Source: Larus michahellis
Lineage: Eukaryota; Chordata; Aves; Charadriiformes; Laridae
DNA: 64,000 bases
Assembly (NCBI RefSeq): GCF_964199755.1
Contig: NC_133896.1
Coordinates: forward strand, 99,942,549-100,006,548
Reading direction: 5' to 3'
This document shows positions 1-26,883 of the stretch, in pieces. Made by a program: the position numbers and the translations under genes. Below the pieces are notes generated by a model. That model saw nothing but the letters and a program-made list of their open reading frames with translations. It ran no database searches and was not told the DNA's origin. How positions within the stretch are numbered: position 1 is the first letter of the stretch; each line of letters opens with the position of its first letter.

Positions 1-1488
1 TGAAGAGTCTGGGCAGCACCAGATCAGCAAAAGACTTTTTCCAACCAAGTCAAATATACCTTAGTTGTTGCTATGCCTGAAACCAGGGGACATGCTGAAC
101 TTGCATGCAAGGTCAGAGTGAAACTCACTGTTCTAGTAACCGTGGGGGGACAACACCAGATGGTTGTGTAAGTGGAAAATGGTTGGAGAAGCAATACAGG
201 GGTAATGTGGCAAAAGAGGACTGGTCAAAGATGCGTATAGGAAGGGAACAGAGTGGGTTGTGCTCTTTGCAGACTGTCCAGGACTGTCAAATGCGTTGTT
301 TGTTAAATCTCATAATATTCAGCACAAACACGTGTTTAGTTTGCTTTACGGGGCAAACCAAAACATTTCCCAACACTTGCCTATAATTAAGAATCAGTTT
401 CAGTAATCCCAGTTGCATTATCTAATATACTGTGTATTACTGATGATTATTTTCAGGTAAGGGAGAGAAGGGCAGCGGGGCCAAGGGCCCAGCATAACTT
501 CACCTTACTGCATGTGATTCTGGAAAAAGAAATAAGGAAAGATCGATTCTTTTTCATTATCTATCTTTCTGTACTCATCTCAAAATAATTGCCGAGCGCT
601 TCTGGTGTGATAAACCAGGAGGGATGTAAGGTGAGTGGCAGCTGCTGAAGCTGTAGTTTTTTGGGGCTAATGACTCTAGATGTTGCATGTGTAACAGACC
701 TCACCAAAGCCATTGACACTCAAATAGCTTAAAACTAAACAGCCTTTTACAAGGCCCCTTCTATAGAGCGTGGGGGCAGATGTTCAGTGATCAGTTTATG
801 GCCTCTTTATGCACAAGGTCTTACCATTTTAGAGATTAGAAAAGCACATTTGATTCATTCTTAGGTCTTCATTAAGACTAGCTACAATAACAACTGAAGA
901 ATTTATGGAGAAAAGTAGTGGGGGTCCCCTCCCGTCATTGAGCGAGGGTGAAATGTAAAATGTGGCAGAGAATAGCGTAGCCTTTTTCATGTAAAAAGAG
1001 CACAGACTTTGTCATTGTTGTCATCTTCCAAGCCCTCACCCCCAACATCAATCCATTTATATTACAGCAATGGGCTTATGCCTGGCATTAAGCACACTAA
1101 TTAGATCATTTTGCCTTGGGTCTCACTTTGAACTGAAGAACCTGTGGGAGAAATTGATGCACTGCATGGCTCATGACGGAAGGCTGAAGAGAAATGAGAC
1201 TGCTATAAAACTGATAGACTTAATATATACAGGGGGAAAAAAAATCAATACCAAGTATCTTTCAAGATCCTGTATGTTTAGTGTTCTGCATACACAGCCA
1301 GATGGCTTTCAATTCCTGATTGACAGTATTTAGAACTAATAAAAGCTGGTGCCTGTTGAGATGGCTGCTTTCCATCTCTACCAGGTAATCACCCTTGTAA
1401 TGTGGGGAAAGGAAGAGAAAAGTAGAAGTGAGATCACTTAACTCATTCGAAATAGCTATGGCTGATGGGGGTGGGGCCAGGAGATAAG
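1..1488. other. Intergenic sequence, no gene recognised
   Basis: No coding exon with recognisable homology was seen on either strand. In other amniotes CEP97 lies upstream of NXPE3 in the same orientation, so this stretch could hold its 3' UTR or flank, but nothing here proves it. An AATAAA hexamer at 1338-1343 is the only possible polyadenylation signal noticed. The short open frames here look random. Confidence 0.5.
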
Positions 1489-1939
1489 AGTAGGGCTACA
1501 AAGCTGGTGAGGGGCCTGGAGGACAAACCTTATGAAGAACGACTGAGGGAGCTGGGGTTGTTTAGCCTGGAGAAGAGGAGGCTGAGGGGAGACCTTATCA
1601 CCCTCTACAACTACCTGAAAGGAGGTTGTAGAGAGATGGGGGCTGACCTCTTCTCCCTGGTGACAAGTGATAGGACGAGGGGAAACGGGTTCAAGTTATG
1701 TCAGGGGAGGTTTAGATTGGATATTAGGAGACATTTTTTCACTGAAAGGGTTATTAAACATTGGAATAGGCTGCCCAGGGAGGTGGTGGATTCACCATCT
1801 CTGGAGGTGTTTAAAAAAAGGGTAGATGGGGCACTGAGGGACATGGTTTAGAAGTGGCTTTTGTCAGGGTAGGCTAAAGGTTGGACTCGATGATCTTAAA
1901 GGTCCCTTCCAACCTCAACAATTCTATGATTCTATGATT
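1489..1939 (+). mobile_element. CR1 LINE, 5'-truncated, sense orientation
   Basis: This is the 3' part of a CR1 non-LTR retrotransposon. One frame reads through the C-terminal end of the ORF2 reverse-transcriptase protein (motifs such as [18 protein letters not shown] and [10 protein letters not shown]). It is followed by the short 3' UTR and the diagnostic octamer-type end ATTCTATGATTCTATGATT at 1921-1939. The frame is still largely open, so the insertion is moderately young. It has no 5' half and is not autonomous. Confidence 0.95.
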
Positions 1940-2739
1940 TAATATTTATAATGGCTACAGTACTATGTCCACAAGAATACTTCAGCTGCTCTGTCTCTCT
2001 TCCTGGTTTTAAGCATGCTGGGTATTCCTTAGTAAAAGTACGATTGAGCCTTGAACCTGTACTCATGCAGACAACTACTAGCAGGTGAGTATTTTGGAAA
2101 GAGGTATTCCCAGATTTACACGGCGTTTACAAGTGATGGCAAATCCAACTGCAGATGCCCTGTTACCAGATTGGAAGCGCAGGTCGCTAAACTCAACACT
2201 GACCGCGTGCATCTCCTCAAGCATTTTGAAGTGCTGCCTTTAACGCAGCAGGGTTTGCCCAATTCTGCTGTCCTGTACCCATCTCCCTAGCTCAGCCCCT
2301 GCAGCTGGCCTGTGGCCCTGCCTCTCCCCTCTTCGTAACCCTCTTGCTGTTCAAAACGCTGCTTCCCCAGCCCCCTCCCATAGTCACCTTCAGGCCCAGG
2401 CTCAGCATTGTCTGAGCTGTGATGGCTGCCGTCAGAGCCTTGTCTCTTGACTGGGGGTGCAGCCGGGCAGGTTCCGCACACAGGAGCCTGGTAATGCCAC
2501 CCAGGCCATCAGCCTGGGCTCTCCACCAGCCTCCCCCCATGCCGGCTTCTTTGGCTACACCTACCGTGCCTCAAAAATTACAGGGAAGCTGCCGCCACCC
2601 CCCCACCCCCACCAGGGCGAGATTATGAGGCCCCTCTCAGCAAAAAAGGATGCCCAGAAATCAGTGCGTGCCGCGTTATGCTTTTATTTTTTTCCCCCAT
2701 AGGATCACTGTGTCAACGTAGTCACCGCTGCAAAAAACC
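1940..2739. other. Intergenic flank upstream of the NXPE3 CpG island
   Basis: Mostly unique sequence that becomes GC-rich after about 2280. Overlapping open frames on both strands between 2287 and 2700 resemble no family I know and fit the rising GC content. No promoter motif could be placed with confidence. Confidence 0.4.
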
Positions 2740-2996
2740 CACCAGGAGATCCTTCCCCCACCTCGGGGCCCCGTCCTTCACCAGCTGCCCGCCCGCCCTC
2801 TCTCACCTGGCCGGGGCGGCGGCCGCTATCTGCGACTGTTTGGCGCCGGGCGGGGCAGGGAGGGGAGGTGGTGCGATAGACGCTGCCGTGCGTCTCAGGG
2901 GCGGGGAGCAAGGCGGGGCAGCGGGGGCCGATGGATATACAGCCAGCCGCCGCCTGGCCCCGGGGGCACGGCTGGGGCACTGCGGTGAGGGGACGC

Positions 2997-3268
2997 GGGG
3001 GCGGCGGGGCCTGCGGTGGCGGTGGCGCTGCTGGTCTGAGGGAGGGAGCGGGGAAGGGCGGCAGCGGGGCAGTTGCAGGGAGGCCCGGCGGCCTTGGGGC
3101 GCCGTGGCGGGTGTCCGGCTGAGGTGGGGGGTTCCTGGGGTGTGGGGCGGCGGGGCCTGCGGTGGTGGTGGTGGTGGAAGGGCGGCAGCGGGGCAGTTGT
3201 AGGGAGGCCCGGCGGCCTTGGGGCGCCGTGGCGGGTGTCCGGCTGAGGTGGGGGGTTCCTGGGGTGTG
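2997..3268. repeat. Tandem duplication inside the NXPE3 CpG island
   Basis: A GC-rich unit starting near 2997 recurs near 3144. Within it, 3052-3144 and 3176-3268 are nearly identical over 93 bp (the only difference noticed is GTTGC versus GTTGT). The offset is about 147 bp at the left end and 124 bp at the right end, so the second unit is about 23 bp shorter inside. The near identity suggests a recent duplication or ongoing homogenisation. Confidence 0.85.
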
Positions 3269-3827
3269 CTGCTTAGATCTCCCCCCCGGCAGCGGCGGCC
3301 GGTGCTGCTTCCCCGCTGCTGGGCCCGCCTGCCCCTCAGGGGCGCCCTGCCTGCCCGCTCGCTGTTGTTTTGCCTCGGCGGCGGCTGGAGCTGCTTCCTG
3401 CCGGTTCAGGGGCTGCCCCTTGTGCCGCTACCCGGAAGGGTGCCGGAGGCCGGCCGCGCGGCTTGTGCCCGGGCTGCTACCTGCGGGGCTGCCGAGCCTC
3501 GGAAGAGGGCGGTGATAGAAACCCGCTTTCACAGCGGTAAAACGCAGCTTTACAATTTACATTGCCGGCAGCGGCGTGGTTCCCGCTTGCTTGTTATTCT
3601 CTTCATCCCGCCCCATCCCTGTCCCTGTCCCTTACCCTTGGGTGTGTATTCCGTGAGCGCGGAGCAGAGGCCGCTTGTTTTGCTGTCGCGGGACCGCCGC
3701 AGGGAGCTGGGGCACAGCCCGGCTGCCGCCAGCCCTCTGCGGCGACCTCGGCGTGGCAGCGGTGCCGCAGGGGCTCCTTGGGGAGCGAGGCCGAGTCAGG
3801 AAAAACACCCGCAAATCTGATTTCACA

Positions 3828-3847
3828 CCCCCCCCCCCCCCCCCCCC
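3828..3847. repeat. Poly-C tract (20 C)
   Basis: An uninterrupted run of 20 C on the + strand at the downstream edge of the NXPE3 CpG island. Runs of this kind are length-variable and may fold as an i-motif or a G-quadruplex on the opposite strand. Confidence 0.95.
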
Positions 3848-4388
3848 GCGACTGGCCTGGGAAGCTTGTGCCTCAACGGAGTCGGTGGCAGGGCTGCCTC
3901 AGGGGTGTGCGTGGCAGTCCTTTGAAGGGGTTGCACTAACGCGGGCTGTTGTAGCGCTGCCGGCTTAGAGAAGTATTGGGGCGGGGAGCTGACAATATTT
4001 AATGACATAAAAAAACCAACCAACCAACAAAACCTCCAACCCTGTAACAGAGCGCAAGAGAACTTGAAGGCTGTTCGTAAAAATATCAGTGAGCTGGTTT
4101 TTGGTTTTAACCTTGGGCGAGTAATAACACGGAACAAAGCTGAGAGGAGTAACGTGTAACAGTAAGTAGCAGAAAATTCAAAGGTACAGGACTGAAGTTA
4201 AAATTTTAATACCTTTAAAAAAAATTCCCTGGTCATTGTAGAAAAAAACTAATTTTGCAGGTGAGGAGTCTTAACTGCCATGTTACTTTGTGTCACAGCA
4301 AGCAAATCACCAATGTATAAGATTTTATTAAAAAAAAAAATATTCTATATATGTGTATATATGTTTGGTTTTTCTGTATTGTTTCCAG

Positions 4389-4441
4389 GGTTATTTTTGT
4401 CCTTTTGTGTGGATGGCTTCAGAGAATGGTCCAGGAATAGG
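4389..4441 (+). other. NXPE3: Possible non-coding 5' UTR exon of NXPE3
   Basis: A 53-bp segment is bounded by a good acceptor (pyrimidine-rich tract ending in TTTCCAG at 4388) and a good donor (GTAAGA from 4442). It lies between the CpG island and the first coding exon, where mammalian NXPE3 transcripts also carry non-coding leader exons. It contains an ATG (in GGATGGCTTCAG), which would act as an upstream start. There is no conservation or transcript evidence, so this is a prediction from splice signals only. Confidence 0.3.
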
Positions 4442-5211
4442 GTAAGAATCTAAGCTTTTTGGCACACTTACGGGCTTCCATTATGTAAAAAAATGAACTA
4501 GATCAGTTATTCAGGGATGATGAAACTGGGAGTATGTTAAGGCCTTTAGTATAAAGAAAGCTCTAAACCTGTATATTTGAATGTTTTAGGACATGTGATG
4601 TTTACTGAAACACAGAAAATTATGGACAAAAACTTTTGAAGAAAAATACGTGGCAGTGTTCTCTGTGGCCTTTTTAGTTATATGAAATGACATTCTCTTA
4701 GTTTTCAGTGATTTGAAGACAATTCTTAGCAACGTTCTTTTTCTCTAATGTATTTGTTTCTGTTCCTCTAATGGTGATACATCGCCTTAAATTAGCATTT
4801 TAATGTATTTAAATATATTTGTTTTCAGTTATGTAAAACCTGAGTTGATATTTTATACAAACTTAATACTTTGTATTAGCTCAGAACTGTTCCAACAAAG
4901 CTGCAGTTTTGTCGCATGTTCTCAGTTTGATACCTTTACTTTAACAGACATCTTGCTCTTTCATTGCTTGTTCATCAGTCAGAAATACAATCTCTGTGAT
5001 TCTCAGCAAAGCATTTGAAGTAATAATCCCTGTAATCCTTGTAAAGCAATTTCATGTGTGGTCTATTTTGAGATTGTCCTGGTTATACCAGTAATATATT
5101 TTAGTTTTCTAGTCTATGTTCCTGTAATGAATGATTTCGTTAGCTGATTTTGATATTTAATGTATCGTTATATCTAATTTACATATATGCAGCATTCTTC
5201 GTAGAATCTTA

Positions 5212-5245
5212 ATAAATAGTATAACTTTGCAGTTATACTATTTAT
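5212..5245. repeat. Perfect 15-bp inverted repeat with 4-base loop
   Basis: Arms ATAAATAGTATAACT (5212-5226) and AGTTATACTATTTAT (5231-5245) are exactly complementary around the loop TTGC. It lies in the NXPE3 5' intron. The stem is too short for a microRNA precursor unless the flanks add pairing, which was not seen. It may be a mutational palindrome in AT-rich sequence or a relic of a terminal-inverted-repeat element. Confidence 0.85.
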
Positions 5246-6305
5246 AGAAAGTTATGCAAAGTTTATCTAATCGTTTGATTATGTTGTTGCACTTGGTGGA
5301 TGGTATGAGTAACGCTGCTTTGAGAATGTTAGGTTTGACGAGACTGGTGTCTTTTGACTGTTTATCCTTGCCATCTGTTGTCTGTTTCCAAGTTTAGAGC
5401 TTCTCCTTCTGCGAGAATGGTACCCTTTTTGCTTGCAAAGTGACTTCCCTAAAATTGCCCCTCTAAAAAAGAAGGAAGATACGAAAGTCAAACCGAACAA
5501 GTATTAAGCTGTGACACTGTTTAATAACGGTTGTTAAGTTTTATTATATTTTCCTTAAAAAAAAAAAATCACAAACAACAAAACCAAAACCCAGCACCTT
5601 GCATTCTTCCCAGAAGTTTACTTATTTACCATTAGAGCTGCATAAGATACATAATGTAAAAGGAATTATAAAAAAAAACAAACCAAAAACCAATAGGGAG
5701 GATGCAGTCTAATATCACAGCAGATTCCTGAGGTTCAGTTTTAGTGCATTCAACTCTGTTAGATACCTCCTGTTTAACCAATAGGTGTTACAGCTATTTT
5801 TTTTCCCCTCTTCCCAGCAGAAAACTGGAGAAAGTATCTTTTATCTTGATTATCCAGACTTGCTTCAGACCTTAGTCTTTAATAACAACTTGTTGGAATC
5901 TCTTAATCAGGTAAATAGGGAGATGTCTAAACCCACAAGTTTCTGCTAAAAGTCTTGGACTCATGATGATAGTGTGACCTAATGGATAAATGGGGTGGTG
6001 GTTATTTGTTTTGGTTTTTTGGTTGTCAGAAAGAAATCTTGCGCTCTTTTGCTTTTTTTGTTTGTATCAAATGCTAGTGAGAATGGCTTTATGATAAGGT
6101 TTTGCCTTGATATGCCCAAGAGAATTAAGTAACATAATAGATAGTACTGTTCAGATTAAGGCCATAAAAATTTGTTTTAACAGTTTCATTGTACTCATAG
6201 TTGCCATGCAAAGTTCCACGATTTATATGCTTTTAGTGTTAAACTTTGCTTTATTTCTAACAATATTTTGAGGACTTAATATAATTTTTGCAAATACATT
6301 TGCAG

Positions 6306-6425
6306 GAATGAAGTGGAAGTCAGCTGAATTCTCTTGTATGCTACTGAGACAAAATGACATTCATGTTTGTGGTGAACGGAAGTCATGGCAGCATCTAACA
6401 TGGGAGGGAAAGAGATGAGTGGACA
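6306..6425 (+). other. NXPE3: NXPE3 5' UTR portion of the first coding exon
   Basis: The acceptor CATTTGCAG ends at 6305 and the exon runs to the donor at 6519. The 120 bases before the start codon contain ATGs at about 6309, 6356, 6364, 6385, 6399 and 6415, several of which open short reading frames before the main ATG. These upstream starts could lower initiation at 6426. Confidence 0.6.
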
Positions 6426-22696
<16,271 letters not shown>

Positions 22697-25390
22697 CACA
22701 AGTGGATATCCCTATGTCATCTTTTGCTGTGACTGAAGTAAAGTTCCTCTTTGTCAGAGCTATGGAATTATGCCAGATGGCATGGAAGAACTCTGGCTAT
22801 TGTACTTGCATGCAGTATAAGTAGGGTGGCCTTAACTCTGGGTAGCTGTGAAGGGTGGTAAAGAGGAGTTGGCCGTTCAGGCCACATCTTCCTGCGAGGT
22901 TGATTTCTTTCAGCCTGATCATACATACCTGAGATTACTAGAGAGCACCTTAAATTAAATTGACAGGAATCCATAAGAAATTATGTGGGTTATTAGCTTT
23001 ACTGGTTATCTACACTGTATACTTGATTTAATCCATACGACACTGATTCTGTTGCCAGAGTCTTGCTGCTCAGAACTCTGTGTGAAGCCTGGGAAAGATT
23101 TTGAGAGCAGTCTTTCAACATTCCACAGTTTGAGGGACATCCCCTCCAGTTGTATGTCAGGGAAGCACAATGTTCTTGTTTCAAAGTCCTAATTAGAAAT
23201 ATGAAGGGAGTATATCAAAATCACGAATATTAATCAAGGAAGCACAGTCAAAATATCTATAGTATTAAGTCATCAAGAATTGGCTGAAATTTAATAGAGC
23301 ATTCTAGTTAGGCAACCTTTGTGTTTACAGTAGATGGCTGCTAAATAGTGCAAATAGACATTTTAGTTTGGTTTTCTGTACTACTGAATCTCTTCTGAGC
23401 TTTGATACACTGTCTACTTCTTGATTTATCTGTGATGGAGAAATGTGCGTATTATGACCTCAGTGAAGACGCTGTCTCAGGCAGTTTCTGCGAGTTCAAG
23501 TTGCAGGCGTGCCTACTTGAAGCATCTGCTAATGAAGGTGTTTCCCTTCCCTGTAAGATAAAGCTATTCTGTTATGCTCCTGCAAAGCTAGGCTTCTCAT
23601 AATTACTCTTCTACATCATTCATACGTTGTGTCCATATGGAGAAGCCAGGTGGCCTGAATGCACTTGATGATGCTTGGCAATGGGTAACAGCAACCGGCG
23701 CACACTGGTGTCAAGGCCACGCAGTGATGCCCCTTCTGTGTTTGGCAGTTTTAGCACTTATTCATGAGTTTCACTGCTGCCAGTATAAAGGGTCAAAAAA
23801 TCGTACCCAAAAGCCAAAACACACAAGGTGGCCCTTGGTACAGATGCTTGGTAAACATTTGCGGTTTTGCTGGTGTGAAAGCAGGTGGCTCTTGGGCCTC
23901 TTGGTGTGGTGTTTTCTGTTGCTAATTTGATAGAGGCCTGGCTATAGTTTTAACTAGGAGCGCTTTAAAAACAAAGTTTCGATTAAATTCAGTCCCCAAA
24001 TTAAACAGCAGAGAAGTGTTCCATGTTGTCTTATTTCTGGTGCTACTCGGGCCAAAGGTTGTCTTTACCAGTGGCTTTACTGCGAAATGTGTTAAAACAG
24101 TAGTGGAACTCTTCTGAGGAAGCTCATCATGCTTACAGAGAATATGGAATTTGAGTGTTTGTGAGCAAACTTAGAAGATAAAAATTAATAAGGCAAATCG
24201 GTAGGTTGCACAGAGTGGAATAACTGCGATGTCTTCATATTAGAAATGTTTTATTCCTTGCCAGGTTTGCTGCTATGTTAGGAAGACTGTGCTCTTATTG
24301 CTGGAGCCCCAAGAGAGCTAAAGCTAATGGCTACAGGAACAGTGTTTTTTGGTTTGTTCATTTTAAAGGACAACTGAGAACTGTTTTAAAAACAAATGTA
24401 AATGCTTTTAGCATGTAAAGGTTGTCAGTAGAATCCATCTATAGACTTACCAATTTTAAAATATTTAAAAATGGGGGAGTCGCATACACTGAAATGGCAT
24501 TTATTCTTAGCTTTTTAAATCAGAACTAAGGAGGTCCAGTTTGCCTGTTCCTAATGACGACTGCCTCATGTAGTATCTGTCCATGCATTAGCTTCAGGTA
24601 ACGATTCTTTCTTTAACGTGTTCATGGAAATTTATCCTCTGCTAAAAAGAGATCACACCAATTCAGGTCTGGGACGGTAAACCACCACAATGCAAAATGA
24701 CCTTTCATCTTTTCCAGCTGTGTTTTTTTTCAAATAGGTAGAGGATAAGGCTTTCATCCCGAATACCAAATCTATCCAAACAGTGTTAATGAAAATAAGA
24801 CTTCATATTTTACTTTGAAGGAAACTACTTAATTTGTGGACTAACCCTTTGGTTTTCCTCAAAAAGCCGTACCATGTGTGAGAGTGTTGGGGCGGCGTGT
24901 TTCTTCTCTGAGTGTTGCAGTGCTCACTGCTGCTCTTCAACAGCACCTTTATATCGCTGTTAGCTACCAAGAACCACGACAGAGAGAAACATGTGGTTTT
25001 TGGATGCTTTGACAATTGAGGAAAAGAGAACACGACTGCTATTAGCAATGATGTCTAATTGCTTTCTGGTAGAACCTCTCCCTATTAGATTAATTTTTTA
25101 ATAACAGATTAACTTTTAGGTAATCAACTTGAGGGAAACTGCCAGTTGATTTGCAATGGGGACCAGTATTTAATTTCCTTGGGCTCTGGAATAGACAGGG
25201 AGGAGAAAGGGAGAAAATGAGCATTTAATTATGTTTTAAGATGAAGACTGGGGACACTATGCTTTTATATGTCATTCAGTTGAACTATAAATGATTTTTC
25301 ATTTATATTCTTGTCTTGTTGCCAGTTGCACTAGTTGTGTATGTACTGTATATGGAAACATAGAAGCAATAAAATATTTTTAAATGAGTT
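22697..25390 (+). other. NXPE3: NXPE3 probable 3' UTR with polyadenylation signal
   Basis: No coding potential was seen after the stop. The best polyadenylation signal is AATAAA at 25368-25373, preceded by several TGTA motifs (25338-25352), which are typical CFIm sites. Cleavage would fall near 25390, giving a UTR of about 2.7 kb. A later AATAAA at 26884 is possible but less likely. The UTR end is inferred. Confidence 0.55.
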
Positions 25391-26863
25391 TCTTTAAACC
25401 TTTAAGCTTCTACATGGATTTTAATAGGGACTTAGGTTAAGAGGTTGGTTATTTTTTAAGTTGCTTAATATGAAACAGGACTGGGAAGGAATTTCTCAGT
25501 TGTCAGTTAAGTATCTTCCTTTACACATAAAAATTTATTTCATGAGATTTTTCAAAGTTCCATCTTCTTTTTCTTTCCGTTTTCTTCATTTGAAGGGAAG
25601 AAATTTATATAATTTTTGATAATTTCATTCTTGTCCTGAGCCTTTTGATTATTAACCTTTCAATACAGGGATTTTTTTTCCTTTTTAATTTCTTTATTCA
25701 AAATCTAGCTCACTCAAATCCCAGTGAAAAAGACTGTATTTTTATGGTGTTTATCAGAAGATATCAGAGCAATTTTATTTATAAAATAAGTAAGCTCCAT
25801 TTTACAGATTAGGCTGATACCCAGTGATTTTCTGCACTTGATGTTTTGAGAATCTTGTTTCTCATATCGTGTTAGGCTGATTTCTACGTTCTAGAATTTT
25901 AGTAAAGTTCGTTGAATTGCTGATGAAAAGAGAGGGTAAAAAACAGAAGTTGCCCTTTTTTCAAGTTTTAAATTGCTTCTAATTTCATCTGCTACGCAGC
26001 ACTGTTGCAGCTCTGCTTTACGAGATTCAAAGTATTGTTTTTCATTGTTTTTGCTTGTTAGAGGTAAGCATTTAAAAATGGGAACTTTGCTTACCAGAAG
26101 ATTCTACATGACTTTTTATGTGCTACAGATGACAATTCCATATATATGAGAGAAAACTGAAGATTTGAAATTGTCTCCTGGGAAGGGTGAGGGTGTTGGG
26201 GTTTTGCTTTGTTTTTGTTGCAGAACTGTGGGTTAAAACATTGTTCCGTACATGACAGTTTAAGTAACAGCAAAAAACTTCAATCACAAATGTGTATTTA
26301 ATTTATAAAGCACTTTTTAAGGCCAGGTCACTTAATGCTTAGTTTCTGCTCATACATATTTAGACTGTTCGGAAGGCTCGTGTTATCTTTTGGTAGCAGC
26401 AAAGGACTCTTATCTGTCTGTTAGATGAAGAACTTGTTTTCAAAGTTGTGGGTTTTTTTTCTGTTATATGCATATTATTGAAATGCTTATGATACAAAGA
26501 AGGCTCTAATGTCTTTTTGCTGATGTGATCAGAAAAACAATTAAGTAGCCAAAAAGCTCAAAGAATAAACAGTTCCTAATAAAGAGGGCAAGTTTACTTA
26601 ACTGTTTCATCTCATCTAGTCTCAGTTTATCTTGCTTGACGCAACCCCACATACTTTGTATTTTTATAGTTGCGTAGTAGTTCCCTTAGTTTGACCTATC
26701 ACAATTTTCTTCTGCGTGTTGGGTAGAAGTTTCACACTATGGTTTACAGATTAAAATCACTTCAAAAAGTCTTTTTTTTTTTTTTTTGCCCCCTGATGAT
26801 GTGCGTTTGGAGGGGAGTGATCTGTGCAAGCAGCAGAAGCCTGACTGATGTTTCCTGTTGTCG

Positions 26864-26883
26864 GTGTGTCAGGCCTGACACAC
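26864..26883. repeat. 20-bp perfect palindrome directly followed by AATAAA
   Basis: GTGTGTCAGG and CCTGACACAC abut with no spacer and are exact complements. AATAAA starts one base after (26884-26889). The function is unknown. It may be an accident, a hairpin terminating a transcript, or a relic of a mobile element. A T-run lies about 80 bp upstream. Confidence 0.85.

Larger units (their letters stand above)
2740..3990 (+). promoter_or_regulatory. NXPE3: CpG island, probable NXPE3 promoter and non-coding first exon
   Basis: A GC- and CpG-rich block about 1.2 kb long, with several GGGCGG-type Sp1 boxes and no TATA box, sits about 3 kb upstream of the first coding exon of NXPE3. Such islands usually mark constitutive vertebrate promoters. 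Its position and the lack of another gene nearby make NXPE3 the likely target. The transcription start and first donor cannot be fixed by eye, because GGTG/GGTA strings are common. The island contains a tandem duplication at 2997-3268 and ends next to a poly-C run at 3828-3847. Confidence 0.7.

Noticed and set aside
2287-2702. Overlapping short frames before the NXPE3 CpG island
   Set aside because: Frames are open on both strands together with rising GC content; no homology, no splice pattern.
26787-26860. Box C/D snoRNA-like pattern (TGATGA ... CTGA)
   Set aside because: The C box lacks the leading purine and there is no terminal stem bringing the two boxes together.
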